From assembly GCA_965263165.1 (NCBI GenBank), contig OZ253584.1, positions 1,674,001 to 1,738,000 on the forward strand: a stretch of 64,000 bases of DNA, read 5' to 3'. The notes below the pieces were generated by a model. That model was not told where the DNA came from. It saw only the letters and a list, made by a program, of their open reading frames with translations, and did not search any database. Each line of letters starts with the position of its first letter. Position 1 is the first letter of the stretch. The position numbers and the translations under genes were made by a program. This document shows positions 25,643-34,652 of the stretch, piece after piece. The stretch is from SAR202-VII-2 sp965263165 (lineage in GTDB: Bacteria; Chloroflexota; Dehalococcoidia; Lucifugimonadales; SAR202-VII-2).

Positions 25643-25738
25643 GGACTCCTCCTGGGTCTGCCGCGCGCAGGGCGGCGCAAGGGCTTTGATCGACGAATTG
25701 GCCGCCTGCTTCCGGCCGCCTGTTGCAGGACGGTGGCC

Positions 25739-26680
25739 CTAAAGCCATCTACGGGACCGGAAGAAGGCCAGCATTGCAACCGATATGACGGCCATGATCG
25801 TCAGGACTGCTGCGAAGGCCGCGCCGCTTCGCTCCAGGGGCAACCCAACGTTCATGCCGTAGAGTCCTGTGATCACCGTGAGCGGCAGCATGATGGTGGC
25901 CATCATGGTGAGGATCCGCATGATCTCGTTGGTGCGGTTGCTGGTGATGATCTGGTGGCTGTCCTGGAGCGATTCCACCACTTCCTTGTTCTCCTCCAAC
26001 TCGCTCCATATTCGGCGGGTGTGGTCGGCAAGGTCGCTGAAGTATACGTCAAGGCGGGCCTTGAGGAAGAGAAGCGGGCGTTGCTCCAGGGTCTCCAGAA
26101 CATCGATCTGCGGCCGGATGATGCGGCGGAAGGCGATGATGTCGCGTCGCTGGATAGAGAGTTCCCTGGCGAGGCCCGGCGCGCGCTCATCGAGGATCCG
26201 GTTCTCGATGTCCTCCAGGTTGGAAATGACTTTGTTCATGATGGGGAACATGTAGTCGACAAGCCCACTGAGGATGCGGTAGAGGAGGTGGCCGGAGGTG
26301 GGGCTCATGACGCGGGACCTGACCTCCTCGCTCCGCTGGCAGTCCTCGAAGAGCTTGACGAGTGGCGGGAGGTCGCCGTGATGGACGGTGACCACATAAT
26401 CCGTGCCGACGAAGATGGCGACCTGGCTAGGCTGGGTCACGCGGCGCTTGGGGTCGAAGCGGGGGAAGTGAAGGACCAGAAAGATGTATTCCGGGGACTC
26501 GTCGAGCTTGGGTAGCTGGACCCGGCTCAGGCAGTCCTCAAGCTCCAGTTCGTGGAAAGGGTAGCAGTCCCGGAGGTACTGCATCTCCGCCAAAGAAGGG
26601 CGGTCGATGTTTACCCAGGTGGTCCCGTGCCACTCCGTGGTCTGGACGTTTGGCGCCTGCCGGGATGTTCCGGTTGTCAT
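25739..26680 (-). CDS. corA: CorA-family magnesium/cobalt channel
   Basis: A 313-residue CorA-type divalent-cation channel. The large cytoplasmic N-terminal domain holds long helices (LEELEENKEVVESLQDS-type region near 220-250), and the C-terminus has two membrane helices with the pore signature YGMNVG near residue 277 between them. The C-terminal tail is short and basic (FFRSRRWL). Family length is typical. It is transcribed with the microORF and acuC on the minus strand and is divergent from dnaJ. Confidence 0.9.
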   Translation of the reverse strand: MTTGTSRQAPNVQTTEWHGTTWVNIDRPSLAEMQYLRDCYPFHELELEDCLSRVQLPKLDESPEYIFLVLHFPRFDPKRRVTQPSQVAIFVGTDYVVTVHHGDLPPLVKLFEDCQRSEEVRSRVMSPTSGHLLYRILSGLVDYMFPIMNKVISNLEDIENRILDERAPGLARELSIQRRDIIAFRRIIRPQIDVLETLEQRPLLFLKARLDVYFSDLADHTRRIWSELEENKEVVESLQDSHQIITSNRTNEIMRILTMMATIMLPLTVITGLYGMNVGLPLERSGAAFAAVLTIMAVISVAMLAFFRSRRWL

Positions 26681-26848
26681 GAGGTTTCTTACACATACGG
26701 AAGTGGGGCCATTGTACTACACGCCTGAGCATTGCGGAAACCGTCGCGAGGCGTCGACGGTTTGGCGGCGGTTGATTTTGGCTGTCTCCCGCCGTTAGGA
26801 TTACGTGGGCGCGTCATTGAATCTGCGCCGCTGGAACCGCATACATCC

Positions 26849-27979
26849 ATGGTCCAACAGAAACGGGATCTCTACGAGACGCTGGGTATTGCCAAGGGGG
26901 CGTCTGACGAAGACATTCGAAAGGCGTACCGCCGGTTGGCGATGACCTACCATCCTGACCGGAACAAGAACGCAGACGCAGCGGACCGCTTCAAGGAAGT
27001 CAGCGAGGCCTATCAGGTCCTGAGCGATCCCCAGAAGCGGGCGCAATACGACCGCTTCGGACACTCCGGGGTGGGCGCGGGGGCAGGGAGGGGGTTCGAT
27101 GGCTCCGACACCGCCGGGGGCTTTGGGGACATCTTCGACGCCTTCTTCGGCGGTTTCAGCGCGGGCGCCCGCCCGCGCTCTCGGCGAGGCGCAGACCTAC
27201 AGACTCGGTACACCATCGCCTTTGAGGAAGCCGTCTTCGGGTGTGAGAAGCAGATCGACGTTGGGCGCGTCGATTCGTGCCGCTGGTGCAACGGGAATGG
27301 CGCCGAGCACGGCACACGGTCTTCCCAGTGCTCCAACTGCAGAGGGCAGGGGCAAGTGCGGCGCTCGCATCCGGGCATCTTTGGGGCTTTCACCCAGGTG
27401 GTTACCTGCGCCGCGTGCCATGGCGCCGGGCAGATTCTGGAGCAGCCCTGCAAGGAGTGCCGCGGGCATGGGCGCAGCCGCCAGGCCCGCAGGCTGGCAG
27501 TACGGATTCCAGCGGGCGTTGAGCATGGATCTCGGATCCGCTTGAGCGGTGAGGGAGATGCCGGAGAACGGGCAGGGCGCCCCGGCGATCTGTACGTGGT
27601 GCTGTCTGTGACGCCCCATAAGATCTTCCGGCGCGAGCAGAACGACCTGGTTCTCGATCTTCCGATTTCCTTCGCCCAGGCGGCGTTGGGCGACCGCGTT
27701 GAGATACAGACCCTGGATGGCGAGGCTGCAACCCTTGACCTTCCCGCTGGCATTCAGTCCGGCGCCGAGCTTACGCTGAAGGGCAAAGGAGTCCCGCATC
27801 TGGAGGGCAAAGGCCGCGGGAACCTCCGGGCCCAGATCCAGGTTGTGACACCCACCCGCCTCGGCGAGCGCCAAAGAGAGCTGCTTCAGGAGCTTGCCAA
27901 GAGCCTCGGTGATGACATGGACGGCCGCGAGAAGCCGTGGTTCAGCCGAATCAAGGACGCCTTCGGTAGCAGTCCGTAG
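26849..27979 (+). CDS. dnaJ: DnaJ co-chaperone
   Basis: A 376-residue type I J-protein that stimulates the DnaK ATPase. The J domain has DLYETLGIAKGASDEDIRKA and the catalytic HPD (YHPDRNK). A Gly/Phe-rich segment follows (GAGAGRGFDGSDTAGGFGD), then four zinc-finger repeats CRWCNGNG, CSNCRGQG, CAACHGAG and CKECRGHG, and the C-terminal substrate domains. The ATG at 26849 was chosen because it begins the J domain; an upstream ATG at 26732 would add a non-homologous extension. prmA follows after about 130 bp. Confidence 0.93.
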   Translation: MVQQKRDLYETLGIAKGASDEDIRKAYRRLAMTYHPDRNKNADAADRFKEVSEAYQVLSDPQKRAQYDRFGHSGVGAGAGRGFDGSDTAGGFGDIFDAFFGGFSAGARPRSRRGADLQTRYTIAFEEAVFGCEKQIDVGRVDSCRWCNGNGAEHGTRSSQCSNCRGQGQVRRSHPGIFGAFTQVVTCAACHGAGQILEQPCKECRGHGRSRQARRLAVRIPAGVEHGSRIRLSGEGDAGERAGRPGDLYVVLSVTPHKIFRREQNDLVLDLPISFAQAALGDRVEIQTLDGEAATLDLPAGIQSGAELTLKGKGVPHLEGKGRGNLRAQIQVVTPTRLGERQRELLQELAKSLGDDMDGREKPWFSRIKDAFGSSP

Positions 27980-28112
27980 TGAGCGTTCGGCGAGCTTGCG
28001 CGCGGTCTGAGAACCCCCGCGGAGAGGGATCAGGGGAAGCGTTTTTCAAAACCTTTTCCTATGACGGCGCCAAGACCTATGGGCCAGGCTCTTGCTTGCC
28101 GGGGGCTCGGTT

Positions 28113-29015
28113 GTGAAGTGGATTGAACTGAGCATCCAGGCCCCCAGCGAGATGGTGGAGCCGCTGACCGCTCTCTTCCACCGCCACGGTCACGGCGGCG
28201 TTGTCGTTGAAGAGGCCGGGGGCTTCAACCCCGACAACGATGAGGCCCCGCCACCCAACCGTGAGGCCGTCGTCAAGACCTACCTCCCGGTGGACCACAC
28301 CACGAAGGGCCGTCGCGAGGGTATTGACGTTGGCCTGCGTCTCTTCTCCATAGTCCGCGCTCTGCCGCCGCTGGTGGAAACCGAGATTGACGAGGCCGAC
28401 TGGGCAGAGAGTTGGAAGGCCCATTTCCCCGTGCTGCGCGTCGGGCGGCGCATCGTGGTCAAACCGTCCTGGCATGCGTACGCGCCCAAGCCCGGGGAGG
28501 TCGTCATTCACCTGGACCCCGGCATGGCCTTTGGCACCGGCCATCATCCGACCACGCGCTTCTGCCTGGAGCTGCTCGAACGGCATGTTGCGCCGGGCGC
28601 GGACGTGCTGGACTTCGGGGCAGGCTCCGCGGTGCTGAGCATTGCCGCCGTGCTCCTGGGCGCCGGAAGAGCCGTGGGCCTCGACGTTGACGGCCTTGCG
28701 GTGAAGTCGGCCAGGGCCAACGTGGCGGACAGCGGGCTCGGCGGGCGGATCGCCGTGCATGAAGGCACGCTGCCCCATGAAGCGGCGCCCCCCGGGAGCT
28801 TCGACATCGCTCTCGCCAACATCTCGACCAAGATGGTGCGGGACTACGCCGGGGACCTCGCGGGCGCCCTTCGACCGGGCGGGTTGCTGATCGCTTCGGG
28901 TTTCACCGTAGACCAGGAGGAGCGAACGCTGGAAACCCTGGCGCAAGCATCCTTCTCGGTGATCGAGCGCGCGCAGGAAGAGGACTGGGTCTGCTTGGCC
29001 CTTAGGCTGGGTTGA
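28113..29015 (+). CDS. prmA: Ribosomal protein L11 methyltransferase
   Basis: A 300-residue SAM-dependent methyltransferase. The C-terminal domain has LDPGMAFGTGHHPTTRFCLE (PrmA signature) and motif I VLDFGAGSAVLSIAAVLLGA near residue 170, then ALANISTKM. The small N-terminal substrate-binding domain opens KWIELSIQAPSEM. The GTG at 28113 fits the family N-terminus; a TTG at 28092 would add seven residues. PrmA next to dnaJ is a common arrangement in several bacterial lineages. Confidence 0.88.
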   Translation: MKWIELSIQAPSEMVEPLTALFHRHGHGGVVVEEAGGFNPDNDEAPPPNREAVVKTYLPVDHTTKGRREGIDVGLRLFSIVRALPPLVETEIDEADWAESWKAHFPVLRVGRRIVVKPSWHAYAPKPGEVVIHLDPGMAFGTGHHPTTRFCLELLERHVAPGADVLDFGAGSAVLSIAAVLLGAGRAVGLDVDGLAVKSARANVADSGLGGRIAVHEGTLPHEAAPPGSFDIALANISTKMVRDYAGDLAGALRPGGLLIASGFTVDQEERTLETLAQASFSVIERAQEEDWVCLALRLG

Positions 29016-29312
29016 TAGGATTCTGTGTCGTTTCCGGTGAAATGTCGGGGTGGCTGTTCAATAATTACGTTAGTGGCGGATGTGGTAGGGGGATGGATTA
29101 TTCGGAATGGCTCCGGCAGGGACATGTTGATTCTGCGCCTGAGTGTTAGAATTGCAGGTCTTTATGGGAAGCAACAGCCATGACTATCCCTACCAACCCT
29201 ACCGAACCCAACCACCCGAGGATCCGGCGCGCCGCTGCTGGAGCCGCTGGGGTGGGCGCCGTCAACCCCTCGCTACGCGAAGGATGCAGCTGTCTGAATG
29301 GGAGGTAACCAC

Positions 29313-29540
29313 ATGACAAACTGGGAGACATGCCCTGCCGTTGAACGCCATCCAGATAAGCTTGGCGGGGCGTGGGTGTTTCGGGGGACGCGGGTGCCCC
29401 TCTCGGCCCTCTTTGAGAACCTCAAGGCTGGCGCGTCAGTGGGGCAATTCTTGGAGTGGTTTCCAGGAGTTGACGGTTCGGCGGTGGAAGAGATCCTTGA
29501 CCACGAAGTGAAGGCTCTGGCCGACGCGGCGCGGTCGTGA
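29313..29540 (+). CDS. DUF433 antitoxin
   Basis: A 75-residue protein with the DUF433 signature GAWVFRGTRVPLSALFENLK and a helix-turn-helix-like C-terminus. DUF433 proteins are antitoxins partnered with DUF5615 PIN-like toxins. GGGAGGT precedes the ATG at 29313. Its stop overlaps the next start by 4 bp (GTGA), a coupling typical of toxin-antitoxin pairs. It lies in a short non-coding setting between prmA and the minus-strand der gene. Confidence 0.8.
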   Translation: MTNWETCPAVERHPDKLGGAWVFRGTRVPLSALFENLKAGASVGQFLEWFPGVDGSAVEEILDHEVKALADAARS

Positions 29541-29854
29541 AGATTCTGTTCGATCAAGGCACGCCTGCGCCGCTCCGGCAGCACCTTGCCGGGCATTCCG
29601 TGGATACGGCCTTCGAGCGGGGTTGGTCGAACCTGCGTAACGGCGAACTCCTGCAGAGAGCGGAGGAGGAAGGCTACGAACTCCTTCTGACCACAGACCA
29701 AAACCTTCCGCACCAGCAGAATCTTGCCGGTAAGCGGCTGGCGGTCCTTGTCCTGCTTTCAACCGCCTGGCCCTACATTCAACTACGGGCTGACGACATT
29801 CAGGCTGCTATTGACCGGAGTGCTCCGGGGGAGTATATGGAGATTCCAATCTGA
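29537..29854 (+). CDS. DUF5615 PIN-like toxin
   Basis: A 105-residue PIN-like ribonuclease of the DUF5615 group, read from a GTG. The N-terminus MKILFDQGTP carries the first acidic residue of the PIN fold (normally LxDE; here FDQ), and LLTTDQNLPHQQNLAGK supplies the second Asp (TTDQ). The first site has Gln instead of the common Glu. It forms a module with the overlapping DUF433 gene. Confidence 0.78.
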   Translation: MKILFDQGTPAPLRQHLAGHSVDTAFERGWSNLRNGELLQRAEEEGYELLLTTDQNLPHQQNLAGKRLAVLVLLSTAWPYIQLRADDIQAAIDRSAPGEYMEIPI

Positions 29855-30090
29855 AGCCGCAATGACGTCGGGCGGATTGCGCGGGCCAATATCCAACCGC
29901 TATTGGACCCGCAGACAGGGGTGTCAACGAGGACATGCCCTGGCCCCACCCCCCGCCCCGCAACACCCCGTGTATACAACCCCGCTAGCGCCAAGCTCCC
30001 ATCGACAGCCCCGTTTCGCAGAGTGGATGGCGGGCACCCGCTAGGGCTAGGGCGCGGGCGCGTCGCGTCATTCGCGGCGGCGGTTACGGG

Positions 30091-31446
30091 TCACTTTTTG
30101 GGGGGCGGGCGGCGCTGGCCTTCCTCGGTCGTGTGGAAGACCAGCTTGAGCCGGTTGCCGCGGAATCCAAAGGATGCCCTCAACTCGTTCTCCAAGTATC
30201 GCCGGTAGGAGAAGTGGAGCAGGTCCAGGTGGTTCAGGGCGAAGGAGAAGGTGGGAGGCGCCACACCCGCCTGCCGGGGCTGGGAGATTCGAAGGTACCG
30301 CCGGCCAACGGTGGGAGGGGGATGGGCGATGAGGGCATCCCGCACCACCCTCGATAGCTCTTCCTGGTCGACCCAGCGGCGCCGCTCCCGGTAGACCTCT
30401 TTGGCGGAGGACATCAGGTCGTCGATGCCTGTCCCCTCCAGGGCCGAGGTGAAGCGGACGGGGATATGCGGGGCGAACTTGAACCGCTCCCGTAGACGCT
30501 CCATGACAAGTGACTGGTCGAGGCCGGCCCCGGGACCCAGATCCCATTTGCTGACCACCAGCACGACACCGGTATACGCGTCCATCAGCAGGCTGGCCAC
30601 GTGCTGGTCCTGTGAGGACCCCGGCTCCAGGGTCTCCACGACGAGGAGAGCCACGTCGGCCCGCTCAATGGCGCGGACGGCGCGGAGAACGCTGTATTTC
30701 TCGATGCCCGCCTCGACCCTGCCCCTTCGTCGGATGCCGGCTGTATCTATGAAGAGAACGGGCTCGCCCTGGTAGTCCGCCAAGGTGTCGATGGCGTCGC
30801 GGGTGGTGCCGGGCACGTCGGAGACCACGGCCCTCTTGTCGCCGAGGATGGTGTTCAACAGCATTGACTTGCCGACGTTCGGCCTGCCGACGATGGCGAG
30901 CCTCATGGCCTCCGGCTCTTCAATGTCCGTTGGAGTAGCGGAGAAATGGGCCGCCACGGCCACGACGAGGTCGTCGACGCCGTTGTTGTGGTAGGCGCTG
31001 AGGAGCACGGGGTCGCCGATTCCGAGCTCGTAGAACTCCATACCCTGAAGCTCTCGCTGGCGGTTGTCGGCCTTGTTCACGCCGAGGACGATGGGCTTCC
31101 CCTTGCGGCGCAGGAGGTCGGCAACGTCGCGGTCGGTGGCCGTTATGCCGTCCAATGCGTCGGTCAGGAAGATGACGACGTCCGCCTCATCGAGGGCGGC
31201 CTCAACTTGGGCGCGGATATCGGGCCACAGGCCGGTCTCCAGTTCAGGGGCGAGGCCTCCCGTGTCGACGATGGTGAATACGCGGCCTCCCCATTCGATC
31301 TGGGCGATGATGCGGTCGCGGGTTGTGCCCGGTTGGTCGGAGACGATGGCCTGACGGGCGCCGACCAGCCGGTTGAAGAGGGAGGACTTGCCCACGTTGG
31401 GCCGCCCTACGATGGCAACGATGGGGGTCTGTTGGGTCTGTGTCAT
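30091..31446 (-). CDS. der: Ribosome biogenesis GTPase Der (EngA)
   Basis: A 451-residue protein with two consecutive GTPase domains, needed for 50S maturation. Walker A motifs are GRPNVGKSSLFNRL near residue 15 and GRPNVGKSMLLNTIL near residue 184; switch II motifs are VDTGGLAPE and IDTAGIRRRGRVE. The C-terminal KH-like domain ends with basic residues. The start at 31446 (MTQTQQTPIV) leaves a normal N-terminus; GGGAGGA lies about 12 nt ahead. It is followed by 236 bp with nothing recognised before the DUF5615 gene. Confidence 0.92.
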   Translation of the reverse strand: MTQTQQTPIVAIVGRPNVGKSSLFNRLVGARQAIVSDQPGTTRDRIIAQIEWGGRVFTIVDTGGLAPELETGLWPDIRAQVEAALDEADVVIFLTDALDGITATDRDVADLLRRKGKPIVLGVNKADNRQRELQGMEFYELGIGDPVLLSAYHNNGVDDLVVAVAAHFSATPTDIEEPEAMRLAIVGRPNVGKSMLLNTILGDKRAVVSDVPGTTRDAIDTLADYQGEPVLFIDTAGIRRRGRVEAGIEKYSVLRAVRAIERADVALLVVETLEPGSSQDQHVASLLMDAYTGVVLVVSKWDLGPGAGLDQSLVMERLRERFKFAPHIPVRFTSALEGTGIDDLMSSAKEVYRERRRWVDQEELSRVVRDALIAHPPPTVGRRYLRISQPRQAGVAPPTFSFALNHLDLLHFSYRRYLENELRASFGFRGNRLKLVFHTTEEGQRRPPPKK

Positions 31447-31740
31447 GCTGCTGGGGAATCCTCCCGTTCCTGTCCCTGTATTCGAGACCTTTGCATAACG
31501 CGGCGCCACGCGCCAGTGGCAGCATTCCCACCGGCGATGCCTCGCAACAATCCGGCGCGGCGCGACGAAATCTCTGCCCCCGTACTGGAGGCAGGGAAAG
31601 AGGGGACGCTTCCCAACCTTCCCCGAGTATGGGCAGCGCTTGAACCCCCATCCTAGTCTTCCCCCGAGGGAGAGGCGCCGCCTTTGATTGTATGTTTGTA
31701 ACGTTAATCAGCCGGATTTCGGGGTTTGCAGGCACGGAGC

Positions 31741-31850
31741 CATTACAAAGGCATTACAGGCCGTTACAAAGCCATTACGAGTCGCTACGGAGTCATTACG
31801 GAGTCGTTACGGACCGTTGCCTAGCCGTTACGAGTCATTAGTCATTATGG
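31741..31850. repeat. Phased 10-11 bp repeat array (CRTTACGGAGT-like)
   Basis: Eleven degenerate copies of C(A/G)TTAC plus 4-5 nt start at 31741, 31752, 31762, 31773, 31783, 31794, 31805, 31815, 31826, 31836 and 31843. All steps but the last are 10 or 11 bp, mostly alternating, so the period is close to one helical turn. Confidence 0.75.
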
Positions 31851-32104
31851 AGCGGGATGGCTCCAAAGAGCCTGTGCCGTACAACGGCATTCGCTCCGGT
31901 CCCAGCCTTCCTCGGAGGGTCTTTGCCCCTTGGGTTGTTCCCTCAGCGCCCCTGCCACAGGGGGATTCTCTGTGGTTAGCCCCCAGTACATACGTTATGC
32001 GGCAGGCTCCAAGGAAGAGAAGCGGGCCGGCGGCCCACTTCATGGGATACTATAGCACAATCGTTCGTATTTTGCAATGGGGTAGGGGCCTACCCTGGAC
32101 GGAT

Positions 32105-32345
32105 GGATTTGTTGTGGCCAGCGCCCTGCTTCGGCGGAGGGTCTGGCTCGGCCTGCGCCGCTATCCCGCCCGCTCCGCTCTCCGACGTTTTCCAGAACAG
32201 GGGGTCCCCCTGTACCCCCGGCGGGGGCTGCGCTCCCTGCACCCCGATTGGGGAACGGCGGCGGCGGTGTTTCTCACCTGGCGCGTCCGGACGCTTCCTA
32301 ACCTGTCCCGTACTCGGGGGCCAGAATTGGGCTTGGATGCCCAGG
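32105..32345. repeat. Dispersed intergenic repeat, copy 2
   Basis: It has block A (core CTGCGCCGCTATCCCGCCCG at about 32152), block B (GGCGGGGGCTGCGCTCCCTG at about 32220) and block C (GACGCTTCCTAACCTGTCCC at about 32289), matching 945-1195. It abuts the end of argF. Confidence 0.6.
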
Positions 32346-32346
32346 T

Positions 32347-33273
32347 TTAGAGACCGTCGAATAGCTCGGCCAGCAGCGCTTTCTGGGCGTGGAGGCGATT
32401 TTCAGCTTGGTCGAAGACAACCGACCGCGGGTCGTCCAGCAGGCCTTCGTCGATTTCCTCGCCGGGATGGGCGGGCAGGGGGTGGAGAAAGATGCATGGA
32501 TGTCCCGCCACGTCCAACAAGCTGCTGGTCACCTGGTAGTCGGCGAATTCCCTTCGGCGCTCTTGCGCCTCAGCCTCCTGGCCCATGCTGGCCCAGACGT
32601 CCGTGTACACGGCGCTCGCCCCGGCCGCGGCCTCCCTGGGATCGGTCATTTCCTGGAACCTGGCGCCGCTGGCGGATGCGAGGGCCTTGGCCTGTGACGA
32701 TACGTCCTGCGGCAGCTCGTAGCCCTTCGGAGAGGCGATGCGGAAACTCACGCCGACTGCCGCTGCCGTCAACGCTAGGCTGGCGGCCACGTTGTTGCCG
32801 TCGCCGAGGTAGGCGACGCTGAGGCCCTTGGCTTCAAAGCCAAATCGCTCGAATATCGTCAGGAGGTCGGCGAGGGCCTGGCAGGGATGCTCCGCGTCGG
32901 AGAGGGCATTGATGACCGGTGCCGAGGAGTGGCGGGCCATCTCCTCAAGGGTCTCTTGGGCGAATGTCCTGACCACGATGGCGTCGACCATGCGGGATAG
33001 CACGCGGGCGACATCAGCCACCGGTTCCCGGCGTCCCAAGCCCACCTCTTCGGGGCCGAGGAACAGGGATTCACCACCGAGTTGGCGGGCGGCAACCTCG
33101 AAGCTGACCCTGGTGCGAAGGGAGGGTTTTTCGAAGAGCAGGGCGACGGTCTTGCCGGCGAGGGGTTGGCGCTGCTCACCGCCCTTGAGCCTGGTGGCAA
33201 GCTCGAGGATCCTGAGGGTCTCTGCCGGGGCGAGGTCGGTTGAAGACAGGACGTGGCGGGAGGCTATGGACAT
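32347..33273 (-). CDS. argF: Ornithine carbamoyltransferase
   Basis: A 308-residue enzyme forming citrulline from ornithine and carbamoyl phosphate. The carbamoyl-phosphate loop is EKPSLRTRVSFEVAARQLGG (in place of the more usual STRTR), and HPCQALADLLTIFE follows near residue 128. The ornithine-side motif reads FLHPLPAHPGEEI: Pro occupies the place of the Cys in the common HCLP motif. FDQAENRLHAQKALL closes the protein. These residues fit OTCases rather than aspartate carbamoyltransferase. No other arg genes are adjacent. The start is ATG 33273. Confidence 0.87.
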   Translation of the reverse strand: MSIASRHVLSSTDLAPAETLRILELATRLKGGEQRQPLAGKTVALLFEKPSLRTRVSFEVAARQLGGESLFLGPEEVGLGRREPVADVARVLSRMVDAIVVRTFAQETLEEMARHSSAPVINALSDAEHPCQALADLLTIFERFGFEAKGLSVAYLGDGNNVAASLALTAAAVGVSFRIASPKGYELPQDVSSQAKALASASGARFQEMTDPREAAAGASAVYTDVWASMGQEAEAQERRREFADYQVTSSLLDVAGHPCIFLHPLPAHPGEEIDEGLLDDPRSVVFDQAENRLHAQKALLAELFDGL

Positions 33274-33327
33274 GACGCCTTTCAGTATAGCAGGGACTTT
33301 CCAGGGCAGACGCCAGTCGACGGAGGC

Positions 33328-33765
33328 TCAGTAGCGGATTTGAGTCGAGCGCTGCGTGGCCACCACCTGCCCAAGCTGGTTGGTGTAGGTGGTCTCCCGG
33401 ACCAGAAAGAGCATGGGGCCCAGACGGCCCGCCCGTTCGCGGACGTCGGCGAGGCGAGTGATGCAGGTGATGGCGTCTCCGGCTCGCACCGGCTCGAAGT
33501 ACTCCCATTCGCTGCTGCCGTCCAGCAGGCGCTGGGGCGCGGTGGGAAACGGGAAGTCCAAGCCGGGAGTTGCGGACCGGAGAAACGTGGGCGGAGCGAT
33601 GATGCCGCCGCTCGCGGCGGCCTCGTCGCTCCAGAGAGGGTTCGGGTCCCCGATTGCCTCGGCAAAGCGGCGAATGGCCCCTTTTTCAACATCGAGGGTC
33701 TGCCGGTCCAACTCCTTGCCGAGCCAGGAGCGCATTTCCTCGGTTATCAGGCTGTCCTCGGCCAA
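33328..33765 (-). CDS. MaoC-like/FAS1-like dehydratase N-terminal domain protein
   Basis: A 145-residue single hot-dog-fold protein resembling the N-terminal half of MaoC dehydratases. The segment RRFAEAIGDPNPLWSDEAAA is the family's characteristic helix and turn, and the hot-dog helix region APPTFLRSATPGLDFPFP follows. Such half-proteins usually pair with a catalytic MaoC domain to hydrate enoyl-CoA; no partner is visible here. It lies about 55 bp upstream of argF on the same strand. Confidence 0.75.
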   Translation of the reverse strand: MAEDSLITEEMRSWLGKELDRQTLDVEKGAIRRFAEAIGDPNPLWSDEAAASGGIIAPPTFLRSATPGLDFPFPTAPQRLLDGSSEWEYFEPVRAGDAITCITRLADVRERAGRLGPMLFLVRETTYTNQLGQVVATQRSTQIRY

Positions 33766-34070
33766 GGTTTGTCCTCCCCATCTTCAATGCGCGAGCGGCG
33801 TTTCAAAGCAGGGACGGCCTCGCCTCGGCCCCCTCGCCTAGGGGATCCCTTTGACGTGCGGGAGCCAGCCGTCAGCGCCCGTTGGCAGGGCCTCGCCTCG
33901 GCCCCCTCGCCCTCGCTGTCAACCTGGCCCTGCGCCGGCTTCCGCCCCCCGCCAGGACAAACCCCAGACTTGCTGCTAGCGGTCTGCGCGCTCGGTCATT
34001 CTGGAGCCGGGGTCGTTTCTCTTCGCACGGCAGGCCGCGAAGGATTCGCGGCGACGTCAGAGGATACCGG
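33766..34070. other. Short non-coding gap with direct repeat
   Basis: No gene. It holds two copies of a 22-bp direct repeat (33817-33838 and 33890-33911), 73 bp apart. Confidence 0.5.
33817..33911. repeat. 22-bp direct repeat pair
   Basis: Identical copies, each beginning GCCTCGCCTCGGCCCCCTCG, at 33817-33838 and 33890-33911, both preceded by a GCAGGG-like sequence. Confidence 0.6.
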
Positions 34071-34397
34071 CTACTTGTACTCCTCGCGGGGAGGACTGAA
34101 CACGTCCAGGAAGACCGATGGCGCATCGTTGCCGACGACGGCGTGCTCGACCCCACCGGGGATGAGGTAGCCGTCACCGGCGCGCACCGTGCGGGTCTCA
34201 CCGCCGATGGTCATGTCGGCTTCTCCTTCCAGCACGATGCCTCCCTGCTCGTGGGGGTGCGTGTGCAGGGGCACCTCGGCGCGAGGGTCGATCTCCACGC
34301 GCACCATCATAAGGCGCTCCAGCCAGACGGGGCGTAGGGTGACGCCGGGCGCCGGACTGCGGCCGGACTGGTCCTTGGGATCGTAGAAGTGCGGCAT
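34071..34397 (-). CDS. Small cupin-domain protein
   Basis: A 108-residue single cupin barrel. Metal-binding motif 1 is PLHTHPHEQGGIVLEGEADM at about 42-61 and motif 2 is LIPGGVEHAVVGNDAP at about 78-93, giving the usual His/His/Glu/His ligand set. The start ATG (34397) has GGAGGA ahead; the longer frame is not needed. The function is open: sensor, isomerase or dioxygenase folds all occur in this group. The 250-bp space upstream contains a dispersed repeat fragment. Confidence 0.75.
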   Translation of the reverse strand: MPHFYDPKDQSGRSPAPGVTLRPVWLERLMMVRVEIDPRAEVPLHTHPHEQGGIVLEGEADMTIGGETRTVRAGDGYLIPGGVEHAVVGNDAPSVFLDVFSPPREEYK

Positions 34398-34437
34398 GGG
34401 TTCCTCCGGATAGAGAAAATGTCGTGCTTTCGAAAGG

Positions 34438-34562
34438 CTGGCCTGCACCCTCCTTCAGCGGATGGTCTGGCTTGACCTGCGCCGTTATCCCGCCCGCTCC
34501 ATCCTCCGACGTCTTCCAGAACACGGGGACTCGCTGCGCTCCCTGCACCCCGCTCGGTGAGA
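34438..34562. repeat. Dispersed intergenic repeat, partial copy 3
   Basis: Block A (CTGCGCCGTTATCCCGCCCG at about 34476) and part of block B (GCTGCGCTCCCTGCACCCCG at about 34532), matching copies 1 and 2. Block C is missing. Confidence 0.55.
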
Positions 34563-34652
34563 CGAAGGCCCCAAACTCGACGGTGTAGGCGTCTTAGTCG
34601 TTGTACGATCCTCTCTTGACAACGCATTTTGGTGCATGGGCGTGAACAGGCC

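Larger units (their letters stand above)
31447..32346. other. 900-bp non-coding region with two repeat types
   Basis: No supportable gene. It contains fragments of the dispersed repeat (about 31575-31676), a helically phased short repeat array (31741-31850) and a near-complete dispersed repeat copy (32105-32345). The long open frames crossing it lack ribosome binding sites. Confidence 0.6.

Noticed and set aside
29180..29308. 42-codon open frame before the DUF433 gene
   Set aside because: Low-complexity Pro/Ala content, weak GGGAAG site and no family; its stop falls on the antitoxin's ribosome binding site. Not supported as a gene.
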